From Siphonodentalium dalli (Eukaryota; Mollusca; Scaphopoda; Gadilida; Siphonodentaliidae): a stretch of DNA of 64,000 bases. The notes under the pieces were generated by a model. That model ran no database searches. It saw nothing but the letters and a program-made list of their open reading frames with translations, and was not told where the DNA came from. The position numbers and the translations under genes are program-made. Shown piece by piece: positions 1 to 11,420 of this stretch (positions are counted from its first letter, which is position 1; the number at the start of each line of letters is the position of its first letter). The stretch lies in contig CP136068.1 of assembly GCA_032622095.1 (NCBI GenBank), forward strand, positions 48,912,443 to 48,976,442, written 5' to 3'.

Positions 1-81
1 ATATGTGAATATCACGGCATTAACAGTGCGTCGCAGACAGTTCGATTCAGTCAAATGTGACTGACTCGTGGTGGGTGACTG

Positions 82-144
82 CTGTTGTTGTTGTTTTTTT
101 TTTGTTTTTTTTTTTTGGCTGTTGTTGTTTTTGTTGTTGTTGTT
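82..144. repeat. TTG/poly-T microsatellite
   Basis: A run of TTG triplets mixed with T homopolymers in the first 150 bases. Positions 145-632 show nothing I can assign; they are intron or left flank of gene 1. Confidence 0.85.
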
Positions 145-632
145 AATATTGTCCCATAGTCCATATTGGTTGACATCAAAGCTCTTGTGAATTATTCTGG
201 TTCATGATGCTTTTTTGTGTGAATATATGTGTTTTGAAATAGTCACAAATAACAGTAGGTTCCACCATTATATACTGCATTAAACCGGTACATTTGTCCA
301 CCACTTTGGGCTCATGTTCCCATTTTGCATTAATAATGAATGAGATATGTTCTACTTTGCACTGGCTTACACGGTCACGTTATATAGTGTTAGATCAATT
401 TATGCTCGTAAAAATACGATGCTCCCTAATACAGACTCACCATAATTATATAAGATAATGCATTGGCAGAGGGTCTTCGCAAAAACTCAGGAAGCTCCAG
501 TCATGGAAGGCATAAACGTCAATAAACCACTGAATTGAAACTCACATATGAGAAGGGAATACATCCTCGAGGGTGTCTGCATTTGTTGACTTCCAAGAGG
601 GTGCCTATTTATATTTGTCTTACCATTCACAG

Positions 633-737
633 ACATTGACGAATGCGCCTCATCACCTTGTCAGCCTGGAGAAACCTGTCACGATGCTGAGGACTCATAC
701 AATTGTGAGACCCCGACGGGATTCTATGGCGTCACAG
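633..737 (+). CDS. Gene 1, exon a: truncated calcium-binding EGF-like module
   Basis: A 105-nt exon with AG acceptor (631-632) and GTGAGA donor (738). It opens and closes in phase 1, the usual phase of shuffled EGF exons. The translation starts with the calcium-binding signature DIDEC, continues with SPC and ETC, and ends with SYNCETPTGFYGVTG. The aromatic residue and the GFYG turn are in their usual places. Only four cysteines are present: the fifth and sixth, normally just after YNC and after the glycine-rich turn, are missing, and the next exon does not supply them. The family role is calcium-stabilised protein-protein contact in extracellular proteins. The module is either a true four-cysteine variant or a partly decayed one. 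Confidence 0.8.
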
Positions 738-819
738 GTGAGAAAATAGGCCGGTTCAGTTAGACGTGTGTGTGACGTATTGGTATATAAACTATACAGT
801 GATGTGACTGCATGGTCTT

Positions 820-850
820 TTTGGTACGCCCCCCCCCCCCCATATCTCAT
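820..850. repeat. Poly-C tract
   Basis: About 13 consecutive C at 829-841 in the intron downstream of the EGF exon. Confidence 0.7.
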
Positions 851-879
851 ATCTGTCCAAATTATTTTTCAACAGTTGG

Positions 880-1411
880 TATTGTTACCCAATAGTAGAG
901 TTTTACTTCGTAAATCATTGGGATTTAGAATTAACTGGTTGACCCCAAATTCGCGTTCGTAACGCCACAACGAACTGTTGCCCGCCCTAAATGAACTGTT
1001 GCCCGGTTTGCAATCACGGTGAGCTTTTGTGACGTCACGAGTGAACTGTTGCCCGACCCGAGCGAACTGTTGACTGGCTCCGAGCGAACTGTTGACTTGC
1101 CCGAACGAACTGTTACATGGTTTGCAATTTCCGTGACGTTTCGGCTATTTCCGGAAATTTCCGGTTTGGTTTTTTAATTATACTGGATTTCCGCATTGTC
1201 ACTGTCACCTGATTATATACAAGTAAATGTATTGGGTAACAAAGCAATTATTTTATGTGTATTTTGGGAACAGGCAAAATTGTTGTCCCTCTGTATCAGG
1301 AATGACTATCGGCCTTCGGCCTTGGGCAACAGTTCGAAATGTCATTCCTGATACCTCGGGACAACAATTTTGACTGTTCCCAAAAGACACATTAAATAAT
1401 TGCTTAATGTT
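880..1411. mobile_element. Non-autonomous repeat element with AACTGTTGCCC motifs, copy A
   Basis: A closely similar sequence occurs at 53885-54455 in the same orientation. The left part carries at least six direct copies of a GAACTGTTG motif. The right part (about 1246-1411) is a long inverted repeat: GGGAACAGGCAAAATTGTTG on one arm is mirrored near 1360-1385, as is ATCAGGAATGAC. A TTGTTACCCAATA stretch at the left recurs inverted near 1231-1245. This looks like a MITE-type DNA element. Superfamily and exact ends are not resolved. Confidence 0.65.
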
Positions 1412-2341
1412 ATGCCAGACACATGCAATATTATTTCAAAATGTTTGGACCAAACACAATATTGCCTACAGTAACTTCGGTCCTTTTTTTACTGAAAAAA
1501 TAATCAGTTGATACTCTGACCTTGTGTGTATTAGGCTGGCAATTATGTTCTGAAAGTGTGGTGTACCAGTTGGAAAATTCCAACCTCAGGCATTGCAAAT
1601 TGACTTTCTCTGGGACATTTCAATCGGGTTCAAATGGGAGGGATGCAATTGGAAATGCCCAATCGAAGTTCATATAAGACGACCATGTATCTATGCGATT
1701 GGTATAGGACTTGTTCGCCTTGGTATAAGAGTCTTAACAACAGTCAAAGTACTTTTCGGGGACTCAAACGTTTCTTACGAAATTATTACTGAATTATTCA
1801 AGATATTCAATGCTACCAAGTCGGTCCAAGAGATTCGAAGAATGACCTTTAATTGTACATTAAAACCTCAAATGGAGCTCTTACAATTGAGATGGATGTG
1901 TGGTAGAGAGTCCCTTCCTGTCGCCAGTGGATCACGGATGACGGTTTTTTCCGAATTCATTTGCTTTGATCGTTTTTGTATTGTGATGTAAATGTCATCT
2001 TCTGTATATCTATTATTTGTAACATTTGTAGGGAGAGGAGCAACTGTAAGTTTTGTAACTTGTGCCCCGATCCATTAAGCTGAGTTTAGCTTAATAAATA
2101 TGTTTAAACTTAAAAGTATAGGACCTAACTCAGGTGTATCACTACATGTAACTGTCCCATGCGACACTATATGGGAGTTTGCACCGCTGCATTCTGAACC
2201 ACATATCATGTCATGGATCTGCATTTTGCCGAAAACAACCATACTCCACCCGTTCTAAGCCTGGAAACTTGTTAACATTCTGAGATGGAAATTGAAACAT
2301 TGCACAAACAATGTAAGTAATAGACAGAACACAGCGCGCAT
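1412..2341. other. Intronic stretch, no recognisable gene
   Basis: It contains a 132-codon open frame (1593-1991, +) that matches no family I know and lacks splice or domain context. A short hairpin (AAGCTGAGTTTAGCTT) with AATAAA lies at 2076-2099, which would suit the 3' end of an old retroelement, but nothing else supports that. Confidence 0.4.
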
Positions 2342-2466
2342 CTTAATCGATAATCTTTTATCGAATGAGTTGCGGATGGCACAAGGATATATTTCTCGAG
2401 AGCGCAGCGAGAGCGAAATATAACTTTGCGCCGTCCGCAACGAGTTCGATTAAAGATTAGAGATTA
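2342..2466. repeat. 125-bp near-palindrome
   Basis: Arms TAATCGATAATC...GAGTTGCGGATGGC and GCCGTCCGCAACGAGTTCG...GATTA pair across a centre rich in CTCGAGAGCGCAGCGAG. It is a hairpin-type repeat, probably a small MITE. Confidence 0.65.
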
Positions 2467-3094
2467 TGATGCAAGTTGTGTTCAATCTATGAATGTCATC
2501 TCCATTGTTACTATGGCTACATTTAATTGTGATTTAAGTCTGACAAATAACCAGTAATTATGGGGGGGGGTCACCGGAAGCGGATGATCGAGGTAATGTA
2601 CGTTATCATTCTTGGCGACAACGTCAACAAGAATAGTCCTGCTTGTATTCCACTAGAGGTATACACTAATATGTATTCAATGGCTGGGATTCCGTTGAAT
2701 ACATGTGACTCACGTCAATGGGTGTGGAATAAATATATTCTTAATTAATACGTGTTACTTAACTACGTTTTCCACAGTACTTGTATGTGAAACTTCATGC
2801 TCGTGATTGCATTATTTTGGGCATTTTCTGTTACCAAAGTAACAAGCATCGTGCAATTTCGAGCTGAGTATTGGTTTACTAAGGAATTAACAAAAAATAT
2901 CATCGTTGTGTGTTCGATGTTATAAAGTTCCTCGTCAGAAAAAGTAAGACCATCATAAATGTTGGAACGGGCGAACTATGATCTCGACGGGCGTAAAGCT
3001 TAAAAGAAAGATTCATAGCATGATATACACTAAAGCTAATTGGACCGTTGAGTGATATAATCTGTCTAAACAATAACGCCGTTCACGTTATCGT

Positions 3095-3445
3095 GCGCGT
3101 GGATGTGTTATACGCCAGTATGTTATATGTTATGATAGAGTTGTGTGTGAACGCTCTTGTGTGGGTGCTGTTTGTCGAGACCGATTCGCCATTGTTAAGG
3201 AAGGACCACTACAAACCCAACACAGATAACGACAAGATCGATGAATTTATTCACGACAACATTGAACACATGCTTCAATCTGAAGTTGCACAATCACACG
3301 AACAAAATCGGTCTCGACAAAAAGCACCCACACAAGAGCGTTCACACACAACTCTATCATAACATATAACATACTGGCGTAATCGGTCTCGACAAACAGC
3401 TCCCAAACAAGAGCGTTCACACACAACTCTATCATAACATATAAC
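3095..3445. repeat. Inverted and direct repeat cluster, copy 1
   Basis: The stretch at 3108-3186 (GCCAGTATGTTATATGTTATG onward, without its last base in other copies) recurs inverted at 3308-3384 and again, shortened, at 3385-3450. The segment 3187-3383 is repeated almost exactly at 4838-5030. Open frames across it on both strands are consequences of the repeat. Confidence 0.75.
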
Positions 3446-3900
3446 ATACTGACGTGACTACTTTCTTCTTTCTTTCTCTCTCTCCCTCTCTCGCCCTATT
3501 ACTATACTTCCACTGGCTCTCTTCCTATACGCGCAACCACTCTTGCAACACACCAACTGGCGTGACTTCTTTCTTCTCTCTCTCTATCTCTCTCTATCTA
3601 ATGCACTCATCCTATACACACTACTGACGTGACTACTTTCATCTCTCTCGCTCTCTCTCGCTCTCTCACTCGCTTCTTATACGCTGACCACTCTTACAAC
3701 ATAACTGCAGGCGAGACTACTATTCATTCTCTCTCTCCCTCTCTCTCTATCTCGCTATCTCCCTATACACTCACCACTCTTACATCATAACTACTGGCAA
3801 GCCTTCTTTCTTCTGTCTCTCTATGCACTCTCTACTATCACAACATTACCACAGGGATGACCACTTTCTTCTCTCTCGCGCTCTCTTCCACACAACGTAC
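3446..3900. repeat. Pyrimidine-rich degenerate tandem repeat
   Basis: Four or five degenerate units of roughly 100-120 bp. Each consists of a CTCTCTCTC-type tract followed by 'ctatacactcaccactcttacaa' variants and 'ctggcgtgactactttctt' variants. Confidence 0.65.
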
Positions 3901-4837
3901 TACACGGAGAATAACAATGGAAATAAACAGAACAAAATGAATGTCTCTGAATCTCTGATGTGGTCATTGTAGATCATTGTCGGAATGTTCAGGTGTTCAA
4001 AGAAACATGGCTGGCAGAAAGTTAAATATGGAACTCTATAAACACTTCGATCACTGAAGGTTTTGTCAATGTCGATAGACTATCGGAGAATGTATCATTT
4101 CTGTGAAATAATCCAGAAATAGCAGTCTGCAAGCAGACCCATATCACATGTTGTCCATGAATCCAATTACACTTCCAATTCGACGGTTCTGAGAAATCTC
4201 TGGCAAGTGGTCATGCGACATCACTGACATGAGGTCCATTTTGAGATTGTCACTATCAGACAATAAAATGAAGAAATATGTAAGCACACGTGTACGTGCA
4301 CACTGCCACTGGTAAAGTAGAAAATATTGTGAAACTGTAACCGGTGGAACTGGAAGTGTTTGTAGATCATAGATAGTACTTTCAAATTCAAAACAATGTC
4401 CACTGTGAAATTGATGTGCATCCCAAATTGAAGGAGAAGTTGACGGTGATTCCAAAATTGTAATTAATACTAGTAGATAGGATTGTCCAAATGTCCACGA
4501 TGAAATTGAAGGTGAATCAAAATTTGAAGATAGTCTGTTTCGGTTTTAGCAACTGCATGAAGTTGTCGCACTGTCCCTAACAATGTTCAGGCAATGTAAC
4601 TGGACGGTGGACGGTGGAGTGTTGTTGAGTGGTGGACTGTGATCTCCCAAGTGAGGCATGTGCATTCCGTCTTCAGTAGGAATAAATCAGATGAATCAAG
4701 CTTTAACACCTCCGTGATGAGGCGGTTACCTGCCGCGAAGTAAGGCGATGTGAATTTTGGTGTTGCAACTCTCTGCCGAGGGTCATTGCGCCAGTTTATG
4801 AAATGAGACGTTTGCTCGAATCCGCAGCTGCCACCAC

Positions 4838-5030
4838 GCCATTGTTAAGGAAGGACCACACCAAACCCAACACAGATAACGACAAGATCGATGAATTTAT
4901 TCACGACAACATAGAACGCATGCTTCAATCTGAAGTTGCACAATCGCACGAACAAAATCGGTCTCGACAAACAGCACCCACACAAGAGCGTTCACACACA
5001 ACTCTATCATAACATATAACATACTGGCGA
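4838..5030. repeat. Copy 2 of the 3187-3383 repeat
   Basis: About 190 bp nearly identical and in the same orientation as 3187-3383, from CCATTGTTAAGGAAGGACCA to AACATATAACATACTGGCG. The 1.45 kb between the copies (3450-4837) may belong to one composite element. No transposase frame is visible in it. Confidence 0.75.
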
Positions 5031-6606
5031 TAGTTATCATGATGCATACATTGCGTCACAGGTGGTGACAACAGCGATATTGTCCAGCCCCCTCCTATAA
5101 TTCAGTTAAAAGCTGCAACATCATTCTGTTACCAGATGTATACAGTGCAATTTGCTAAATGTGCATGCATGGCGTGACGCGGCGTGGTAACTGTTTACAC
5201 TGGCTGGGCATCCAGTCATATGATATTTCTAAGATAATTAACGGCGGGTATTGTAGAGAATACTGAATTACCGATGGACTAGTATACATATACTATATTA
5301 TCATGCATGTGTCATGCTAAAACCAAGCACACAGAGGTGTTGATCCATGGCGCATGTATGTGAATTATCCGGTGAATGTCAATCGCGCAAATTTGGGAAA
5401 ATGAATGTATTTTAGTCAACTGCAGTTACCTTCACTATAGAGTTGAACCGGAGCACGTAATAATCGCTTCTACGATTCTGGATGTAAATTCCGTTATATA
5501 ATAGTAACGTGATGGGACTCTGTCCAAAACAGCATCAACCCAACCGATATCCCAATCTGTTGTGGGTCGAGAAGACTTGATCTATGCTAATCGGTGACAC
5601 CAAGAAATTCAGTGGGAGATCCCCAGAGGTTTCAGAAGATGGAAATTACCCTAATGTTCGCAAACACATAATATTGGCCCTGTATTGTATTAATAGTGTA
5701 CGGGTTCATCAGGTTCATTGATATACAATACATATATACAAAACTATACACTGAAGACAACCGGGTGCTCCTGCCTTCACATATTTACACATCATATATA
5801 TAGACCAGGGACACCTGGTGACACCGCCACCATCCATACTGTGTCCGTCCACAACGATGGTGACATATTTTGAAATCGTGCATTATAAATTATGAATTAA
5901 ATGCCTGGTGCATAGAGGCACATGTAATAAAATACCATAACCAATATATTAAAAGGAGTCAGTTATAACGGCATAAATTGTATAATTGTGAACTATACGA
6001 TGAATATCACGTAAAATGACAAATAGTGTTATAATCTCGGATTAATTTGCAACATCAAGCTAAAATGAAACTTACAGTACATCATGATTTGACAACAAAG
6101 CAGTTGTTTGAAAATAGGCAAATTAACACTGATTTTTGCGGATATCAATATTAGGGTGAACAAAGAATTTAAATGCAGCAGGCGATCGGCTCTGCCACTG
6201 AATGGTAGAACATATTAACTAATAATTATTTGATTGACAGTGGTGGAAACCACACCCCACCCTGGAGTTAAATTCGAAATTATTCCTTTCCATGACAGGT
6301 TTATTGCAATAAGTGTGCAACTGAGTACTCTTAGACTGACCCCATGGTAAGTGGTCTTGCTAATTTGGTATGTTTTTGGTGGGCCCTACTGCACTGATCA
6401 TGTTAAGTAAAAAGTGTCGATAGATTTACGAAAGTTGTCATTGTCACGGTCTTTCGCTGTATATAATCTGAACAAATGGAAGAAAGGGTGTTATGTACAC
6501 ATCAAATGCAAAAACATTTAATTATAGATTGCAAACAGTTAAATAGTGACATATTTGTTTGTTGCAAAGCGATCATAATAACAATTGATATTGCTGTCGT
6601 CGTTTT
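5031..6606. other. Intron sequence without recognisable features
   Basis: AT-rich intron of gene 1. I see no coding frame, clear tandem array or inverted repeat. Confidence 0.5.
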
Positions 6607-7029
6607 TTAACCCTTTACCCAACAAAGCGGCCAAAAACGCCCAAATAAAGCTTCAACAGCCTAAAATATCTTCGGTCTGTCTCAATAACACCATACAAAT
6701 ATGGATATCATTGGAACCAGTTCATTGACCACATTGTGATGGTTACAGTTATGCCCGGTGCCAATGCATTCTCTTATATATGCGAGTCGACCATAGGTCG
6801 CCTCGCATATATAAGAGAATGCATTGGCCTAAACAAAATTCTTTTTTAACACTTTTTACCATTTTTTTTACATTTTTTATAATATTTTTCTACATTCTTT
6901 GACAATTTTATCATTTTTAATATGTGTTAAGCCAATGCATTCTTTTATATATGCGAGGCGACCTATGGTCGACTCGCATATATAAGAGAATGCATTGGCA
7001 CGGGGCCGTTCTGTTGGGTAAAGGGTTAA
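6607..7029. mobile_element. piggyBac-like MITE, copy 1
   Basis: A 415-bp element (6611-7025) between TTAA target duplications (6607-6610, 7026-7029). The terminal inverted repeat is CCCTTTACCCAACA, mirrored as TGTTGGGTAAAGGG. TTAA duplication plus a CCC-starting repeat is the piggyBac hallmark. Inside are two palindromes of about 68 bp (6759-6827 and 6931-6999), each beginning GCCAATGCATTCT and ending AGAATGCATTGGC, separated by an AT-rich spacer. No transposase frame is present, so it is non-autonomous. It lies 272 bp upstream of gene 1 exon b. Confidence 0.9.
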
Positions 7030-7297
7030 AACACCTGAGCAGCTAGCTTTAAACTATTTTTAATTATATAATTTGAATGAATATTACATGCAGACATTTC
7101 ATTTCTCATGTCACTCATATATGGGCATATCGCTCATAGCAGAATGGTGTAACTTGAAGCATCACACCTCTATTTCATCGAAATTTTGCATAGATATACA
7201 ATTATGTTATAATAATTGTTTAATATACTTGTATTCTTTTGTTTCCCTAAGCCGAATAACCAGGATTAAAATTAAATCGTGGATATTTTCTTTTCAG

Positions 7298-7352
7298 ATG
7301 AGCTTTGGGTCGACAGCGTATATTCTTTTACAAGTCAGTGGAATAATGCAAA
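7298..7352 (+). CDS. Gene 1, exon b: start of discoidin-like domain
   Basis: A 55-nt exon after a TTTTCTTTTCAG acceptor and before GTGAGT. It enters in phase 1 and leaves in phase 2. It codes for DELWVDSVYSFTSQWNNA plus part of an asparagine codon, the FTSQY-like start of the FBXL4-type discoidin fold. The short exon is bracketed by two inverted piggyBac-like MITEs, only 45 bp to the downstream one. Confidence 0.75.
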
Positions 7353-7393
7353 GTGAGTATCGTCGAACGTCAGAATAGTAGACAAGTGTGCTA

Positions 7394-7757
7394 TTAACCC
7401 TTTGCCCAACAGAACGGCCCTGTGCCAATGCATTCTCTTATATATGCGAGTCGACCATAGGTCGCCTCGCATATATAAGAGAATGCATTGGCTTAACACA
7501 TTAAAAATTATAAAATTGTTAAAGATTTTTTTTAGGCCAATGCATTCTCTTATATATGCGAGGCGACCTATGGTCGACTCGCATATATAAGAGAATGCAT
7601 TGGCACATGGCATAACTGTAACCATCACAATGTGGTCAAGGAGCCGGTTCCAATGATATCCATATTTGTATGGTTTTATTGAGACAGACCGAAGATATTT
7701 TAGGCTGTTGAAGCTTTATTTGGGCGTTTTTGGCCGGTTTGTTGGGTAAAGGGTTAA
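7394..7757. mobile_element. piggyBac-like MITE, copy 2 (inverted relative to copy 1)
   Basis: A 356-bp element (7398-7753) with TTAA at both sides and ends CCCTTTGCCCAACA / TGTTGGGTAAAGGG. It carries the same two palindromes. Its right end is the reverse complement of copy 1's left end (the CTGTTGAAGCTTTATTTGGG region), so the two copies are head-on around exon b. Confidence 0.9.
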
Positions 7758-8520
7758 AGGCACGTGAGGCCTTAATTGTCGAAAATATTCATATTTGTTC
7801 CAAACACCGTAAACAGAAAAACATTAAAACGCATACAGTTTCGTTCATATATACCGTGACCATCGCGTAAACAGCATGTTATCATAAATACCTACTATAT
7901 TTTACATAAGCAAGAGTCTGATTTTGGTTACAGAGGACAGCACAATGCTACTGGCTAATCACACACAAATGGCATAAACGCTCTTTATCAGTTCCATATC
8001 AGGAATTCACCATCAAAGAACGCTCTTTATGTTTACCATCATAATATAAACAAACACCAGAAAAGTAACTGTTTATGCTTTTGTTTACATAACAATGGTT
8101 AAACATATGATAATAACATACTGTTTATGCGATATTTCTTATTTATATACGGGACAAAGTCTGTCTACATTTTGATGTTCTTTCTGTTTGTGGCGGTTTT
8201 TGACCGGTGGAAATATTTTCACATGATACCCACCGCCAAGGCTAACCGTGCCTTTAACTAACATGTATATGAATGTTTCAGGCCCACATGTCAATAAGAC
8301 GCCAATTGTCCCTAGCACATTGATTGATGGATTAATTTGAGGGTTTAACGTCGTTTTAGCCGCTGGGCCATATCACGACCAAGACAGAACCAGGCATCAA
8401 AAAGATCGTAGCGAAGCAACTGTGTAGCTAAATCAGACATTGGATTAGATTAAAACAATGCAATGATGAGCTATGTACAAATAAGAGCACCAAAAACAAT
8501 GCGTCATATGGTTTCTTTAC
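7758..8520. other. Intron sequence without recognisable features
   Basis: I see no coding frame or repeat structure that I can name here. Confidence 0.45.
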
Positions 8521-8524
8521 TTTT

Positions 8525-8787
8525 ACAATGTTCCTGGCCATGGCCGTACACCTGACATTTAATGCATCTTCATATACCCAACCTTTAATGTCGGTGGATG
8601 TTCGCTCTGATTCAATGTCAGAAGATAAATATTCAGAGGAACTTTTTGTCCATCAACTGTTTTTGTAAATCTGCGGACTTCTGTAACTCCATGTGGTGCT
8701 AACTCAGCAAATATCTCTATATCACGAGTTCTCAACACAGCTCTGCTACTGTTCATTGTGATGTGAGGAGTAATCAATACCGATGTG
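8525..8787 (-). pseudogene. LINE ORF1 (gag-like) remnant
   Basis: The minus-strand frame carries EIFAELAPHGVTEVRRFT, a dG/Q-V linker, LNIYLLTLNQ and LKVGYMKM. This is the pattern of the RRM-like ORF1 proteins of I/jockey-type LINEs, where 'hGV..vrrf', 'y.lTF' and 'ikiGY' are usual. After a frame change the stretch at 8525-8566 reads CIKCQVYGHGQEHC, a perfect CX2CX4HX4C zinc knuckle, where such proteins carry theirs. The segment expected between the two (a VRPYVPNP-like motif) is missing, so it is a decayed fragment. Its normal role is RNA binding in the retrotransposon particle. No matching reverse transcriptase is visible nearby. Confidence 0.65.
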
Positions 8788-8826
8788 TGTGTGTGTGTGG
8801 GTGTGTGTGTGTGTGTGTGTGTGTGC
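8785..8826. repeat. (GT)n microsatellite
   Basis: About 20 TG dinucleotides with one GGG interruption. Confidence 0.9.
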
Positions 8827-9630
8827 AATATATATTAATTGCACAAGAGCGTCAGCTTGAATTGTCCTTTGACATTCTATCAGAAGAGAGCCACTTAGTG
8901 GCCCAGTCCTGATCGGTTTGACATATTTTAATTATCCGGCTATGCTTTGTAGAGTTTTATCAATCACAAACACCGAAGGTCTCTTAACGTTCTGATCAAA
9001 ACCAAGTACCAAGTACTGGGGATAGACCTCAGCATCAGTGGAACTTGACTGGTGGTCATTCTTACGTTTATGTTTGTTATGAGTTGCCATATGAAAAGCA
9101 AATAATCGACAACTAGCTCAGCAGCCGCCTTGGACTGCCCTTCGAATTATGGTCGGCTTAAGACTGGTACATAGCTGAAGTGGTGACCCGTTTAGCCATT
9201 GCATATAACAGCCTCCAGGTCCCTCGCCACAGTGGGACATGCGTGAACCGTAATGGAGACGTGAAGACATGCAAACAGACATGACACGAAAGAAACATAC
9301 ATGAAATACAGAAGACCCAATTAGGCACCAGAAACATAATAGAGGAGATGACAGAAATGTACTCTGAAACACTGTCGAGAGGCGTGGCTAGCCGATTGAT
9401 TGAGCCGGGTCAACTCAAACACCCGTCTTCAAGTGATGTAGGACCAAAGAGGACCATGAGCTAAGCCGTATCCGGAGGTCGATGCCTCACGTGATACGGC
9501 CGCCCTAATACCTCCAGGACTCCTACGCCACACCTCAGATGGATGCACACCACGGCAAACAGGGTGCCACATTAGGGGATTCTTACCCCTCGCAGTGGGG
9601 CGGTAAGCCTATTCTACCTCGGGCCCACAC
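8827..9630. other. Non-coding stretch, repetitive in appearance
   Basis: The segment 9118-9630 is more GC-rich than its surroundings and reads like the 3' region of a retroelement, but I cannot identify a motif. Confidence 0.3.
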
Positions 9631-9935
9631 CAGGGTTGGGTCAATTACATTGCAATGTAATTAATTACAATTACAATTACATTGAAATATGTCAATTACA
9701 ATTACAATTACATTGGAAATGCAATGTAATTAATTACAATTACAAATACATTGGTTCAATTACAATTACAATTACTTTTGGTTAATGAAAATCGGGAAGA
9801 GCTTCAAGGAGGAAAGTCATTTGTGTTTGATGAACTTTATTGATATACATAAAATATAAAAGCAAATTAATGTAACACAGTGAAACAATGTAAACAAAAC
9901 AATAAAACAACAACTACATGTCGAGCACAAATTGT

Positions 9936-10140
9936 TCATTTGATGTGGTGGTTACAACTGACCATCATCATTCTTTCGAATGTGTCATCTGTCATTCGAC
10001 ACCTGTCGGGTCTGGATATTTTGCCTGCAATACTGAAGAGCCGCTCAACGGGTGCTGATGAGGCAGGGACACAGAGGTGCTTTGCAGCTAGCAGGCTTAA
10101 CCCAGGAAAGTTTGCACAATTAAGTCGCCAGTATGAAGAG
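9936..10140 (-). pseudogene. hAT transposase C-terminal (hATC) fragment
   Basis: The minus frame reads SSYWRLNCANFPGLSLLAAK, then HLCVPASSAPVERLFSIAGK, then a basic stretch and FERMMMV before TGA at 9936-9938. This is the hATC dimerisation domain pattern: W..N...fP.L..lA...L.vpaSSapvER.FS.aG. An in-frame stop lies seven codons upstream of the tryptophan, so the fragment is not functional. Part of the hAT remnant. Confidence 0.8.
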
Positions 10141-10750
10141 GGCGCTCATATTGATCCCTATGTTTCCGCTGAAACAAAAATAATTAACATTAAGATACAT
10201 CATTATGTATAATTTTCCTACATACAAATAGCAGGGATTAAAACAATCAAGCCAGCTAGGGTTGTAAATCACACACAATGACATAATCAGGATTATGAAG
10301 TAAAACAGGCCACCGGTGCGCATAATGCTGCCTTTGTTAGGGGATTAACGCATTGATAAAATACTGCAGTGGAGTCATATAATTAGGACAGCAACACAGA
10401 TTAAGTGCACAACACTGACCAGATATGGAGGTGAATACAGTTAAGCTCAAAACAAATAGATTAAATTAGGTTTTGTTATGAAGACAAAATGCATTTATTA
10501 TTAATGTTATAAAACAATTATTGTTTTAAAATGAATGTATTACTTTTAAAGATATATTCCGGGAATGTTCAGAAACAACAATAATGTTCATGAATTTTTT
10601 TTTTTTTTAAATCCAATACATGTACTTGTATTAATTATGTACATATTGTCATGATGATATACACATTATTGTATGTGTATTAAAACATATACATATAATA
10701 ATAACAATAACATATATAAATAATATAAAATAAAATTCAACATGACTTAC

Positions 10751-10906
10751 CTTTAGATGTGTGATGAAATTTGAAGTTGCTTTTGCTGAACCCGAAATCA
10801 GTGTTGGACAATGTTTACATGTAGCTTTGAATTTGTCAGAAATATCATTGGGCAAGGTAAAATGTTGCCTCATGAATGAAAAACTTTGAGAAGGGGTCCC
10901 TATCAT
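10751..10906 (-). pseudogene. BED zinc-finger exon of hAT transposase
   Basis: A 52-codon segment with FTLPNDISDKFKATCKHC followed by GSAKATSNFITHLK and H. The CX2C...HX4-5H spacing is that of a BED DNA-binding finger at the N terminus of hAT (ZBED) transposases. A GTAAGT donor at 10750-10745 follows the HLK codons, which fits an exon end. Its partner is the hATC fragment about 600 bp away. Confidence 0.7.
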
Positions 10907-11317
10907 AGTTATGGCGATACGTCGAATATCGTTCTAGTCCATGACAACATGATGCATACAAGGGGTGCGCAGATAAGCTAATTTTTATTAATAGGCACAT
11001 TACCTGTGTAACTAATTCTTTGAGTTAAGTTTCAAAATTGGCTTTAAAGTGACCAGGAACTAAAGTGTACATGTACGTCATAATTGTCTCTAAAATTGCG
11101 GCACGATATCAGGCCTGATAATTTAAACATTCATTGGTTTTATACTTTCATACAAACTTAGCAGCACGCTATCCCAACAACTCTGGCAATTTGCTATGAA
11201 CTTTAACGTAATCTTTATATTTGTACCAGGTGATATACATGGTAATATGATATCCTCTTCAAATTGTTATACTTGTTCACCCACAGTGTATGCTGTTTTT
11301 TTTCTTCTTTTTTGTAG

Positions 11318-11420
11318 TTATTCTGCCGATCAGGTTGTTGGGCCAAATGACCCAAACCTAGTTGGGAATGTACCGGGGACGTGGTGTCAAGGCACATTCG
11401 ATGCCAACCAGTTCTTAGCA
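11318..11420 (+). CDS. Gene 1, exon c: discoidin-like domain, central part
   Basis: Acceptor TTTTTTGTAG and donor GTAAGT. Phase 2 in, phase 0 out. It codes for NYSADQVVGPNDPNLVGN and VPGTWCQGTFDANQFLA. In FBXL4-type domains the equivalent is 'wsA.qvlG.p.v.p..gd..gaW......ggteFiel'. The Y-S-A-D-Q, G-P and F-L-A positions match that order. Confidence 0.8.

Larger units (their letters stand above)
9631..10906 (-). mobile_element. Degenerate hAT transposon (ZBED type)
   Basis: It starts with CAGGGTTGGG at 9631, a typical hAT terminal sequence. A subterminal array of AATTACAATTACAATTAC blocks (9641-9775) follows, then a C-terminal hAT dimerisation exon and a BED-finger exon on the minus strand. 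I see no matching CCCAACCCTG end to the right, so the 5' side is lost or diverged. The core transposase between the two exons is absent. Confidence 0.75.

Noticed and set aside
1593-1991. 132-codon frame as a gene
   Set aside because: No recognisable motif, no splice context, and it lies inside an intron of gene 1.
3048-3447. Two overlapping frames sharing the peptide MLYVMIELCVNALVW
   Set aside because: The shared peptide arises because an inverted repeat is read on both strands.
7335-7628. Frames with repeated RIYKRMHW and FSYICESTIGRLAYI peptides
   Set aside because: They come from the palindromes of the piggyBac-like MITE.
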